Source: Polaribacter batillariae
Lineage (GTDB): Bacteria > Bacteroidota > Bacteroidia > Flavobacteriales > Flavobacteriaceae
Assembly: GCF_017498485.1 (NCBI RefSeq)
Contig: NZ_CP071795.1
Span: 3,718,501 to 3,782,500 of the forward strand
DNA: 64,000 bases
Reading direction: 5' to 3'
In this document: positions 38,161 to 47,341 of the stretch, piece after piece
Position numbering within the stretch: the first letter of the stretch is position 1
Layout of the letters: every line of letters starts with the position of its first letter
The notes under the pieces: model-generated
What the model saw: the letters and a program-made list of their open reading frames with translations, nothing else
What the model was told of the DNA's origin: nothing
Database searches by the model: none
Made by a program: the position numbers and the translations under genes

Positions 38161-38586
38161 ATGAAAATTTATGAAGTAAAATCAATTACAGATACTCTTT
38201 TAAAGGCAATTAATATTTTAATTCCGCAACTAACTTCAAGTTCTATTCTTTTGACTAAAAAAGAATTAGAAGACATTATAACATCAGAAAACACAGTACT
38301 TTTTATTGCAGAAGAAAAAGAGATAATTTTAGGAACTTTAACTTTAGTACTTAATAAAATCCCTACAGGGAGTAAAGCATGGATTGAAGATGTTGTTGTT
38401 GATGAAGCAGCCAGAGGGAAAGGCGTGGGAAAAAAAATCACCCAATTTGCTGTAGATTACGCTTTAAATAAAGGCATTACAAAAATAGATTTAACGTCAA
38501 GTCCCGAAAGAATAGCTGCAAACAACTTATATCAAAAACTAGGGTTTAAAAAACGCAAAACGAACGTGTATAGATTGCATCGATAA
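38161..38586 (+). CDS. GNAT-family N-acetyltransferase
   Basis: This 141-residue GNAT-fold protein has the acetyl-CoA motif VVVDEAARGKGVGKKITQFA (R-G-K-G-V-G) and the C-terminal NNLYQKLGFKKR segment typical of the superfamily. It is cytoplasmic with no signal peptide. It lies at the end of the plus-strand PUL genes and is convergent with the GH110-like gene; the substrate is unknown. A short hairpin (AAAGTG/CACTTT, 38104-38120) upstream suggests that it is transcribed separately from the paralogous lipoproteins. Confidence 0.85.
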   Translation: MKIYEVKSITDTLLKAINILIPQLTSSSILLTKKELEDIITSENTVLFIAEEKEIILGTLTLVLNKIPTGSKAWIEDVVVDEAARGKGVGKKITQFAVDYALNKGITKIDLTSSPERIAANNLYQKLGFKKRKTNVYRLHR

Positions 38587-38642
38587 ATCATCTATAAAAC
38601 TGAAATATAAAACATTTTAATTTAAAATATCAATGCTACAAA

Positions 38643-40505
38643 TTAATAAATCTTATTGTTTTTTATCTCTATATTTTTTGAAGCACTAAAATGCAATATA
38701 TCTTTTAGTTGAATACGATCTTTTGTTTTAATCGTATTCCTTGTGAAGTCGATATTTTCAATATTTTTAGCATAAAGCACTTTTCCTTTTTTTATATTGA
38801 ATTGATTATCCGATATTCGAATGTTTTTATGAACAAAACGTTCCTTGATAATTTCTGTATTTTCGGGACGAATATTTATTACTGGCTCTCCACATTCCAT
38901 AAACCTATTGTTTTTAATGGTAACATCAGTTACATAGCCAGATTCAAACCAGCTGTTGGCATCGTTAGCAATTAGAATACCACTCATACTTGTTTTAATA
39001 AACTCATTGTTTTCGATTCGCGTTTTTCCTCTGGAGGTAACCAAAATACCACGCGTAGGAATGCGGGTTATTGTGTTGTTTAATATAGTTACATTGGGTG
39101 TCCATGTTGTGTTTTCAAGCACATCTTCTAAATGAATATCAGTAGAAATGGGGTTTTCAAGAGTAAGTTCCATTTCCTTTGGGTTTAACAAATTAGCTGT
39201 TGCAATTTTGTTTTTTGAATACGGAATTAATGTTGTATTACGAATAAACTCAATACTATCTCCTTCATGAAAGGCTTCGAATCCAAAAGTTTGTGGATGC
39301 ATAAAACGCACTTTTATTTTTCTGTTAGACAGTTTTTCCACAATACGTAAATGAGTTCCGTGTATGTTAATAGCATCGTCATTGGCTGCTGATAAAAATG
39401 AGTTTTTAATGATGATATCTCCTTTACATCCCGAAAAATGAAGAATATCTGCCCATGCAGCACAGGTTCTTTTTGAATTGTCTTTGGGTTTTACAGAAAA
39501 GTTATTAAATGTAAGATTTTCACTAAATTGACTTACAACGCCCATACCATGCATAAAATGAATGGTTACATTTTTCCATGTTATATTTTTACTGCTATCG
39601 GTAAAAAAGGCAGCGTAATCACGAAATGTATTTCTATTCTGATAGGTATAACCTGCTACAAAGCCTAGGTTTTTATCAAAAAACATGCGTACCTTACTAT
39701 TTTCCATTTCCAAAAAGCGAAGCTTTTTAGAAGGCATGTATTTTCTAATTACGGTTTTTGCTTTAGGGTTAAACTCTTGCCATAATGGCTGCACCTTATG
39801 CTGCCAGTTTTCGCCTACCCAAGTTAAAGTGCTATCAACAATACTGTACTTAGAATCAGGATGAATTTGTATATCAGCAAAATGCTTTGTTGTTTGAACA
39901 ACCTTAAATTCTGATACAGTAGGACGTTTGTAGTCAAACGATAAATTTTGAATGTTGATGTTTTTTGAATTTTCGATGCCCATTTCCATCACTTTACCTC
40001 TAAAAACTATTTCGGCTCCATTTCCATTTAAATGCACGTTCTCGGCATTCAACAAATAAAAAGCCACGGACTTTAAACTGTCAGGAGCATCGTTTGTATT
40101 AGAAATTTGAAACTTTTTTTTATAGGCGTTCTTAGGGTAAAAATTATATGTACCTGTTGCAAATTTTACAGTAATCGGATTTTCTTTTGTTCCCTTTCCT
40201 GTTAAAAACAAAGATTCTTTAAAATCACCAATAGATAGAATTTCAATAGTATTTCCTTCTGTTAATTGTAGTTCGTTTACCGGTTTGAAAGTTTTCCAAG
40301 GATGTGCTTTTTCTAATCCAGAGTTGGTGTCATTACCAATATTTGGGTCTATATAATAAGTAACCCCTGTTTTGGAAAAAACACGATTATGTATTTCTGG
40401 GTAGCTATTCTCTGTGGAGGTAGAGTTTTGTACATTGTTACAGCTCCAAATAAAAAAAGAAATAACACAGTAATAATAAATAACGAAAAGGCGATACATT
40501 TTCAT
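38643..40505 (-). CDS. GH110-like exo-alpha-galactosidase (parallel beta-helix lipoprotein)
   Basis: This 620-residue lipoprotein (lipobox FIWSC) has a right-handed parallel beta-helix fold, visible as repeated N-I-x-I-x-N-x-x-F turns. Segments resemble GH110 alpha-1,3-galactosidases: NITWKNVTIHFMHGMGVVSQ, the acidic pair in AANDDAINIHGTHLRIVE (D376, D377), MHPQTFGFEAFHEGDSIEFI, and WTPNVTILNNTITRIPTRGI. GH110 enzymes remove terminal alpha-1,3-galactose from blood-group B, linear alpha-Gal or marine sulfated galactans. It is the last gene of the minus-strand operon. A polysaccharide lyase or another beta-helix enzyme is the alternative; the GH110 call is from recognised motifs, not from a search. 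Confidence 0.65.
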   Translation of the reverse strand: MKMYRLFVIYYYCVISFFIWSCNNVQNSTSTENSYPEIHNRVFSKTGVTYYIDPNIGNDTNSGLEKAHPWKTFKPVNELQLTEGNTIEILSIGDFKESLFLTGKGTKENPITVKFATGTYNFYPKNAYKKKFQISNTNDAPDSLKSVAFYLLNAENVHLNGNGAEIVFRGKVMEMGIENSKNINIQNLSFDYKRPTVSEFKVVQTTKHFADIQIHPDSKYSIVDSTLTWVGENWQHKVQPLWQEFNPKAKTVIRKYMPSKKLRFLEMENSKVRMFFDKNLGFVAGYTYQNRNTFRDYAAFFTDSSKNITWKNVTIHFMHGMGVVSQFSENLTFNNFSVKPKDNSKRTCAAWADILHFSGCKGDIIIKNSFLSAANDDAINIHGTHLRIVEKLSNRKIKVRFMHPQTFGFEAFHEGDSIEFIRNTTLIPYSKNKIATANLLNPKEMELTLENPISTDIHLEDVLENTTWTPNVTILNNTITRIPTRGILVTSRGKTRIENNEFIKTSMSGILIANDANSWFESGYVTDVTIKNNRFMECGEPVINIRPENTEIIKERFVHKNIRISDNQFNIKKGKVLYAKNIENIDFTRNTIKTKDRIQLKDILHFSASKNIEIKNNKIY

Positions 40506-40521
40506 AATAAAAAATATTCTA

Positions 40522-41622
40522 TTATAGTTTTATAAAAATACGTTTTTTATATAACCAATAAGCAGGTATATAGCAAAGCAAAGTGTAAGCAATAGCGTAT
40601 AATAAAGATGCTAACTTTGGGGTAACACCCAAAGAAGTTACTGTTTCAAAAAACCAAATATTGGTTGACTGTCCGTTTATCAAGTTCCAATCTAAAAAAA
40701 CAGGATGCAAAACATGAAATAAAACATACATTGTAATGGCATTAGAGCCAAATACAACGCCCATTTTAGTTCCTTTTTTATAACCTAAATAATCTATTAA
40801 GAATACAGATGCAGCAAGAGTAAGCATCGCAAAGCCACCAGCATACAATACAAAAGAACTAGACCAAATATTTTTGTTTAAAGGAAAATGCCAACTCCAT
40901 ACAATACCAATTAATAAAGCAGTAAAGCCTAAAAAGAAAAGCCACATTATTTTTTCTGGGAGTGTTTTTTTGGAAGTTAAAAGCGTTCCTGTTAGCATTC
41001 CTAAAATTCCGGTAACAATTGCAGGAAATGTACTAAAGAATCCCTCTGGAACCCATTGGCCTTTTGTAAGATTTAAAACATAAGAGTCTATCCAATGTGC
41101 TACATTTTTCCCAGGTTCTAAAATGCCGGTTCCTAAATTAGGAATAGGTATAAAATACATACATAACCAATAACCAACTAAAATAACAATTCCCGTATAT
41201 AGTTGTTGTTTCCAATGGGTATGTAAAAATAGAAATGCACAGACTACATAGACAATAGAAATTCTAGCAAGAACACCAGTATAACCAATTCCAGACCACC
41301 CATAATTTAAAAAGTCGAAGTTTGGAAAAAGGTTTAAAAGTATGCCCACAGCCATAATTTTTAAAAAGCGTAAAATTATTTTAGGGTAAAGTGCTTTAGT
41401 TGAGGTTCCTTTGTCTTTTTTATTCCCAAGAGAAATGGCAATAGCAATGCCCACAATAAAAATAAAAAATGGAAATATTAGATCAGTAGGTGTAGTGTTG
41501 TTCCAGGCAGCATGTGTCACGGGTAAATATACATGTTCCCAAGTTGCAGGCGTGCTTACCAAAATCATGGCAGCTATGGTATAGCCGCGCATAACATCTA
41601 AGGCTAAAATTCTATTTTTCAT
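40522..41622 (-). CDS. HGSNAT-like transmembrane N-acetyltransferase (DUF5009)
   Basis: This 366-residue polytopic membrane protein has about ten hydrophobic segments. It begins RILALDVMRGYTIAAMILVS, with the HAAWNNTTPTDLIFPFFIFI segment, both characteristic of the family of human HGSNAT (heparan-alpha-glucosaminide N-acetyltransferase; DUF5009/COG4299). The human enzyme carries an acetyl group across the lysosomal membrane onto terminal alpha-glucosamine, which NAGLU (GH89) then cleaves. The start overlaps the end of the sulfatase gene by 11 bp, implying translational coupling. A GH89 gene lies in the same PUL. A general acyltransferase acting on another sugar is the alternative. Confidence 0.8.
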   Translation of the reverse strand: MKNRILALDVMRGYTIAAMILVSTPATWEHVYLPVTHAAWNNTTPTDLIFPFFIFIVGIAIAISLGNKKDKGTSTKALYPKIILRFLKIMAVGILLNLFPNFDFLNYGWSGIGYTGVLARISIVYVVCAFLFLHTHWKQQLYTGIVILVGYWLCMYFIPIPNLGTGILEPGKNVAHWIDSYVLNLTKGQWVPEGFFSTFPAIVTGILGMLTGTLLTSKKTLPEKIMWLFFLGFTALLIGIVWSWHFPLNKNIWSSSFVLYAGGFAMLTLAASVFLIDYLGYKKGTKMGVVFGSNAITMYVLFHVLHPVFLDWNLINGQSTNIWFFETVTSLGVTPKLASLLYAIAYTLLCYIPAYWLYKKRIFIKL

Positions 41623-43078
41623 TTTTGTATTTAGGATTTAAAGTAGCTTGTTTGGCCTGCATGGATTGTTGCAATTCGTGCAATTTTAAACTAAGCGCTT
41701 TTACTTTTTCTGGGTTGCTACTAGAAAGGTCTTGTTTTTCTCCTATGTCAGTTCTTAAATTATAGAGTTCTTTTGTGTTGGTTTCGTAAAACTCGATAAG
41801 TTTCCAATCTCCTTGTTTTATGGCTGCTCCAGGCGTCCAGCCACTACCATGGTAATGTGGATAGTGCCAAAAAAGCTCTTTTCTTTTTAATTTGTATTTA
41901 GCATTTTTTAAAATTGGACTCAAATCCTTACCATCTACTATGTGATTGGAATTCAATGAAATTTTAGCCAAAGAAGTTATCGTTGAATAAAAATCATGGC
42001 TTACAACAGGTTCGTTACTTATTTGGTTTTCTTTGTTAAAATGTGTGGGTTTTATAAGTAATGGTACACGAATACCTCCTTCATACAACCACCCTTTCCC
42101 CGCTCTTAATGGTGAAACAGATGTTGGTGCTACTTGCAAATATCCTTTTTGTATGGTTGCCAAACCGCCATTGTCTGAAGTGAAAATAATGGTTGTATTC
42201 TCATATAGTTTTTTCTCTTTTAATTTAGCAATAAGTTTACCAATATTCTTATCCATCGCGTAAACCATAGAGGCATAATTGGGGTTTAATTGATTTAAGG
42301 TTGTAAAACCTTTACCTTCTTTTTCTTGTTGAATTTCTTGATTTTTTAAAGTTTTTAATTTGTCTTGAAATTTCTTAAGATATTTTTTATTTGCTTGAAT
42401 AGGTGTGTGTACCGTGTAATAATTTAGATAAAGAAAAAATGGTTTGTAGCTAATGGTATCTAAAAATGAGGTAGATTCATTGGTTAGCCTATCCGTTAAA
42501 TATTCTCCAATTGGGCCATCTTTTAATTTAGGGTTTTTATAAGGCGAATAATAACCTCCAGGAGGATGCCCAACATGGTTACCAGCAATATTGGTTTTAA
42601 ACCCTTGATTTTCTGGAAAAAAACCTTCGTCTCCTAAATGCCATTTTCCTGCAAAAAAAGTTTCGTACCCATCTTTTTGTAATATTTCTGCAATGGTAAC
42701 TTCGTTTAAGGGCAAACTATCTAAATCTTTAGGACCCAATAATTTTCTGTTTTTTGGGTCGTTTCCAGGAATCCAATCTGTTATATTTAATCTGGCAGGA
42801 TGTTTACCAGTTAAAATAGAGGCTCTGGTGGGAGAACAAATTGATGCTGAAGCATAAGCATTTGTAAATTGCACACTGTTTTTACTTAAGGCATCAATAT
42901 TTGGTGTTTCGTAAAAGGTACTTCCATTATAACCAACATCCATCCAGCCTAAATCATCAACCAAAATAAACAAGAAATTTTGTTTGTTTTTAAGTGGTGT
43001 TTTTTTCTTTATTGACGAACAAGAAGTAAGTGTAAAAATTATAATTATTGCCGAAAGATATTTTTTTAGAAATTGCAT
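41612..43078 (-). CDS. Family S1 sulfatase lipoprotein
   Basis: This 488-residue sulfatase (lipobox TLTSC) has the metal-binding start LFILVDDLGWMDVG (D41, D42) and the formylglycine signature CSPTRASILTG with C81. FAGKWHLG and the FTSDNGG metal-site motif follow, and the C-terminal subdomain is complete. The cysteine must be converted to formylglycine by a maturase encoded elsewhere, as none is in this window. It removes sulfate esters from glycans in the periplasm or at the surface. The exact position cannot be read; similarity to galactose/GalNAc-type exo-sulfatases is an impression only. It lies in the operon GH2, chimera, sulfatase, HGSNAT-like, GH110-like. Confidence 0.9.
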   Translation of the reverse strand: MQFLKKYLSAIIIIFTLTSCSSIKKKTPLKNKQNFLFILVDDLGWMDVGYNGSTFYETPNIDALSKNSVQFTNAYASASICSPTRASILTGKHPARLNITDWIPGNDPKNRKLLGPKDLDSLPLNEVTIAEILQKDGYETFFAGKWHLGDEGFFPENQGFKTNIAGNHVGHPPGGYYSPYKNPKLKDGPIGEYLTDRLTNESTSFLDTISYKPFFLYLNYYTVHTPIQANKKYLKKFQDKLKTLKNQEIQQEKEGKGFTTLNQLNPNYASMVYAMDKNIGKLIAKLKEKKLYENTTIIFTSDNGGLATIQKGYLQVAPTSVSPLRAGKGWLYEGGIRVPLLIKPTHFNKENQISNEPVVSHDFYSTITSLAKISLNSNHIVDGKDLSPILKNAKYKLKRKELFWHYPHYHGSGWTPGAAIKQGDWKLIEFYETNTKELYNLRTDIGEKQDLSSSNPEKVKALSLKLHELQQSMQAKQATLNPKYKNEK

Positions 43079-43098
43079 TTTTTTGATATTTTATAAGT

Positions 43099-43887
43099 TT
43101 ACCTCGCAAAAATATTATTTAATCTACTTTTTTTTGCCATAAAACCCATAAGATGGCTTTCTATTGAGGCGTATATAGTTGAAGCTAATAAAGAAGCATC
43201 TTTTTTAGAAACGGTTTGCAACCAATTTTTTACCAAACGCCAATCGCCACCTCCATGACCATGACCTTGGTAATCTTTTACATCTTTATGCACATTCCAT
43301 TCACTTTGTTTCCTTGTTCTAAAATTTGTGTGAACAAATAAATTTTCGCATATCTCCAGAAATATCTCCCATAGATGTTTGGCAGTTACAATTCCTATGC
43401 GTTGGCTATTTCTATGCGTGAAATGGTAACTTTTGGTAATTTTTTTACCTCCAATATTCCTCATGTAATAGGGGTAATAGGTATCTCTATATTTATTTAT
43501 ATGCGGATTATGTGTACAGGAACCATCCCAAAATTGCTGAGCTCTTGCAGGTAATGCTGTTTTTTTATGGATAAAAGGGCCACAGGTTTTTTTCGCAACA
43601 GCTACAGCAATTTCACTATGTGTTAACCAACCTAAAAAGGTTGTGCTTTTCGGCCATCTGGCGTACAATAAGTCATACAAACCATTGGGATCTTTTGTGA
43701 CAGAACCACTCCAAATAAACCAATTTTTATCTTTTAGAATGTTTTTAAAATGTAGCTTTTGTAGCATTTTGCCTATTGGTGTTTCAGCTTCAATATATTT
43801 ATTTTTAGAAGTAAAAAATTTAAACCAAGGTATGGTTAAGCCTATAGTGGTGCCTGTTATTTTTTGAAAGCTTTTTCTTCTATCCAT
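43099..43887 (-). pseudogene. Chimeric remnant: GH43/117-like joined to Gfo/Idh oxidoreductase C-terminus
   Basis: This 262-codon frame appears to be a deletion fusion. An N-terminal MDRRKSFQKITGTTIGL resembles secretion signals of Gfo/Idh/MocA enzymes. Residues of about 30-170 (WSGSVTKDPNGLYDLLYARW, GWLTHSEIAVAV, LPARAQQFWDGSCTHNPHIN) match a GH43/117-like five-bladed propeller but cover only part of it. From about residue 205 on, QGHGHGGGDWRLVKNWL and STIYASIESHLMGF match the C-terminus of Gfo/Idh/MocA oxidoreductases. The joining segment (about 172-200) also has an open alternative frame. Neither enzyme is complete, so a catalytic role is unlikely. It lies between the GH2 and sulfatase genes. 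Confidence 0.65.
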
Positions 43888-43919
43888 ATTTTAATAAAAT
43901 ATTTTAGACTTATTTATGT

Positions 43920-46900
43920 TTATTCTTTTATTATGGCAATCTCATCAATAACTAAATCTTTACTCTTCAATTTTAATTTTAACACCCCATCTTGGCTATC
44001 TTCACGCATGATATGGTATTTTATAAGTCCGTTGTTGTTTACTTTTTTGTTTGATGTTGTACGACCTTCAAAATTAATAAATTCAATATTTTTGGTGTTT
44101 TTTAATTTAAGGTAGAATGTACCTAAAATACCTTTTGGGCAATTAATTACCAAACTGGTTTCGTTGCTATTCCAACCCTCTTTATTTTGATGTTTTGTAG
44201 TAACGGTATAGTTAGAATTGAATAAAAGAAGAGATTGATCGTTATCTTTTTTCCATGCTATATTAGCGTTTTCTTTTAGTTTTCCGGAAGCTTTTATATA
44301 AACAATAGGGTCTTTATATTGTTTAGGAATGGTTACATTATTTGTTGAAGCGGTAAGTGAAAATAAGCCAGACAACCATTCTTTAGATACAGAAGTTGTT
44401 GGGTCGAAATTTTTAGAATTCATGTATTTTAGTAAGCTGAATTTTAATTGTTGAGTTGCAGGAGAAGTGTTATTAGTAATATCGAAACCAGAAACCATTA
44501 ATTTTCCTTTACCAACTTTTAATTCGAATAGAATGCCCATTTTATTATTTCTATGAAAATCGTCTATGGGTTGAGCTATAGGTATGTAGTTTGCAGGTAA
44601 TTCATTCAAAACGAAGGCTTTTGAGTTTTTACTAATGGGTTCCCATTGCCAATCGCTATGAAAATTGGTTGGAAATTTAGAAAACGCGTTATTTTTGTGA
44701 TCAACTAACAAGCCAATATTTGTTTTTCCTTGTCCAGAAAAATAAGTTAGCGACCAATACAGAGAATAAAAATCAAATTTTACACTGGTTTTTGTGGAAC
44801 CTAATTTAGAAGCATTCAGTAATACCGATTTTCCTTCTTCCAAGGCTTTTAAGGTGGTTTCATCAAAAGAATTGGTTTCTAAAACAGTGTTATTTACTAC
44901 TTTTGGCGTTTTTTTAGGAAACACCCAAACATTCCAATCATTTTTAAATTCTGTACCTTCAATAGCAATTTCTATTTTTAATTGAGTTGCTTTTTTAATT
45001 GTTTGTAGTGAAAATTGATGTGTGCCCACAGACGTTACTGTTCCATTTTTAATTGTTTTGTTCATTAGTCTTTCTGAAAATAAAATCTTGTTAGTTTCAT
45101 CAGAAACACTATATACAATCGTTTTATCTTTTAAATCATGTTTATTATAATGAGAAATTTCAGATGTAACGGTTAAGGTTTCATCATTTGTAAAAACAAA
45201 TTTTTCAAACCTTGCCAAAGGTACAGTAGTATTAAAGTGCTTTCTAAATTCTTTAGGTGTTGTAATGTTTTTAGAATCCCAAAAAGCATCTAACCAGCCA
45301 ATTAAAGCTTCTCCCTGACCAGGGTAATCGTTAATGCCTAATAATTGAATTCCTGCACAACTCGGCGTTCTTAAAAAAGACTCGATTTCATATTTGTATA
45401 AAAGTTGATTTAAAGCTCCTGATGCCAACTGAAAGTCTCTCGATTGGTTTTCAATACCATTTTTGCGAGCTTGTTCTCTAAAGGCTTCAAAATTTCTAGC
45501 TTTTAAAGCTCCCGTATATTTTTTAATTTCTTCCCAATTTGGGTACACAGGCCATTGCCCAATTTCATGTGCAATAATGGGAATGTTATTTGGACCATAT
45601 ACATTTTCATAATCCCAATTTGTACTAGGTTTTAGGGTACCTCTTACCAAACCTACACCGTCTATAAAATGTGTGGCAGCATAATCGCAATGTTTGGTTA
45701 TTTTTCTTGCGGTAGATACTGCATATAATCTTCTCGGGTCACGTTTTTTTAATTCGCCAATCCATTTATCAGTAACATCAAAATCGGCACTTCCTAATTC
45801 GTTTCCGATACCGAACATTATAAAAGAAGGGTGGTTTCCGTAAGTATCTATAACACGATCCATTTCTGCACGAATAAATTTATCTCGTTCAGGAGATTTT
45901 CCAACACCAACAGTGTTTTTCATCCACCAGTCTATCCAAACACTTGCTTCTGCTTGAATATAAATACCTAATTTATCGGCAGCTACAAAAGCAGCTTCTG
46001 GCGGACACCAAGAATGAAAACGGACATGATTCAGTCCATAATCTTTATATATTTTAAAAATACGTTCCCAATCTTCGACTTTGCAAGAAGGATAGCCAGT
46101 TAGTGGAAAATGAACATTGTCTAAATTTCCTCTTAAAAAAATAGGCATATTATTGATATTTATTTTAGTACCATCTTGACTTACCTTTCTTAATCCAAAC
46201 GACTCTGTAGAAGAGGCTATAACTTTATGATCAACCTCTAAACTTGTTTTTAATTCGTATAAATTTGGTGTGAATTCACTCCATGGTTTTACTGCTTTAT
46301 TTAAAGAAATTTTAAATGCTTTTTCGAATTCATTACCAGTTTTTTTAGAGGTAAGCACAATTTCGCCTGTTTCTAAATTAGAAATCACAAAATTTATTGT
46401 TGCTTTTTGTGGCAACTGTCCTCGAATATTTAATTTTACTGAAATTTCATCTCCATCAAAATTACCAGAAATCGTTGTTTTTTCAATATGAAGATTATTT
46501 TTAGCAATGAGTTCCATTCTGCCCACAATACCATTCCATAAGGTTTGTGTATGCTCTGTGTAAGCGTGACCTTTTTTACCAATGTCGTGAATCATTTCAT
46601 TGTTTACACGAATAGTTAATGTATGGTTTCCTGGAGTTAAATTTCCTAAATTATGAATATGAGGCGTACCCAAAGCATCTTTGGTATCTTTTTCGATACC
46701 ATCTACATACACTTTAGACTCCCACAATACACGCTCTAAAAACAATTCAATTTTTTTATTTTTCCATTTTTTAGGAATTTCTATATTTTTAGAATAGTAC
46801 GCTCGACCAACATATTTGTAATTAGGAGTTAACATAGCAGTATCTGCAACTATAGTTTTAACCCCATACCCATTTTCATTTAATGATCCTGGAAGTTGTA

Positions 46901-47075
46901 GCGTGTTTTCTGAAATTAACTCTTTTGGAAGTCCTTTATTTAAAGAGTCTAAAAAAACGTTCCACGTTCCTGAAAGGTCTTTTACCATGGAGTTGTTTTT
47001 TGTGGAGCAACTATAAAAGAAAGTAAATAGAACGATAACAGCAAGAGAATAAGAGAGTTGGTTTTTTTTAAACAT
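43920..47075 (-). CDS. GH2-family glycoside hydrolase lipoprotein
   Basis: This is a 1051-residue enzyme with the start chosen at the ATG at 47073-47075, which gives a lipoprotein signal (FTFFYSC); the frame extends 11 codons further. Order: jelly-roll sugar-binding domain (LSGTWNVFLD), Ig-like domain, GH2 barrel with NHVRFHSWCPPEAAFVAA, acid/base glutamate in FGIGNELGSADF (about E426) and nucleophile in IIAHEIGQWPVYP (about E504), then long C-terminal Ig-like and beta domains. GH2 covers beta-galactosidase, beta-glucuronidase and beta-mannosidase; specificity is not visible. It is the first gene of the minus-strand operon. For a heparan-type target beta-glucuronidase would fit, for a mucin-type target beta-galactosidase. 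Confidence 0.88.
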   Translation of the reverse strand: MFKKNQLSYSLAVIVLFTFFYSCSTKNNSMVKDLSGTWNVFLDSLNKGLPKELISENTLQLPGSLNENGYGVKTIVADTAMLTPNYKYVGRAYYSKNIEIPKKWKNKKIELFLERVLWESKVYVDGIEKDTKDALGTPHIHNLGNLTPGNHTLTIRVNNEMIHDIGKKGHAYTEHTQTLWNGIVGRMELIAKNNLHIEKTTISGNFDGDEISVKLNIRGQLPQKATINFVISNLETGEIVLTSKKTGNEFEKAFKISLNKAVKPWSEFTPNLYELKTSLEVDHKVIASSTESFGLRKVSQDGTKININNMPIFLRGNLDNVHFPLTGYPSCKVEDWERIFKIYKDYGLNHVRFHSWCPPEAAFVAADKLGIYIQAEASVWIDWWMKNTVGVGKSPERDKFIRAEMDRVIDTYGNHPSFIMFGIGNELGSADFDVTDKWIGELKKRDPRRLYAVSTARKITKHCDYAATHFIDGVGLVRGTLKPSTNWDYENVYGPNNIPIIAHEIGQWPVYPNWEEIKKYTGALKARNFEAFREQARKNGIENQSRDFQLASGALNQLLYKYEIESFLRTPSCAGIQLLGINDYPGQGEALIGWLDAFWDSKNITTPKEFRKHFNTTVPLARFEKFVFTNDETLTVTSEISHYNKHDLKDKTIVYSVSDETNKILFSERLMNKTIKNGTVTSVGTHQFSLQTIKKATQLKIEIAIEGTEFKNDWNVWVFPKKTPKVVNNTVLETNSFDETTLKALEEGKSVLLNASKLGSTKTSVKFDFYSLYWSLTYFSGQGKTNIGLLVDHKNNAFSKFPTNFHSDWQWEPISKNSKAFVLNELPANYIPIAQPIDDFHRNNKMGILFELKVGKGKLMVSGFDITNNTSPATQQLKFSLLKYMNSKNFDPTTSVSKEWLSGLFSLTASTNNVTIPKQYKDPIVYIKASGKLKENANIAWKKDNDQSLLLFNSNYTVTTKHQNKEGWNSNETSLVINCPKGILGTFYLKLKNTKNIEFINFEGRTTSNKKVNNNGLIKYHIMREDSQDGVLKLKLKSKDLVIDEIAIIKE

Positions 47076-47341
47076 ACTTATTTGTTGAAATTTTAATGAT
47101 TCTTTCAAAAATATTTCTTTTTCAAAAAAATAAGGTTTAAATATTGGTTTATGAGGTACGAATAATAATTTTTTAAACTTTCTAAGAAAATAATTAGCTT
47201 ATTAATTATAATTCTTTTCCAATTAATAAATGTTTTGTCGCTTTTAACTTAAACCGATAATCGAACAATTAAGACCAAAAAGAAAACCTGAAGTATTAAA
47301 TTGATTTATATGTTTGAAGGAACTTTAAAATAGACAATATT

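Noticed and set aside
38643..40505. Polysaccharide lyase (PL6-like) assignment for the beta-helix protein
   Set aside because: The beta-helix fold alone would allow it, but the NDDAINIHGTH and TFGFEAFHEGD segments fit GH110 better; a lyase is kept only as an alternative.
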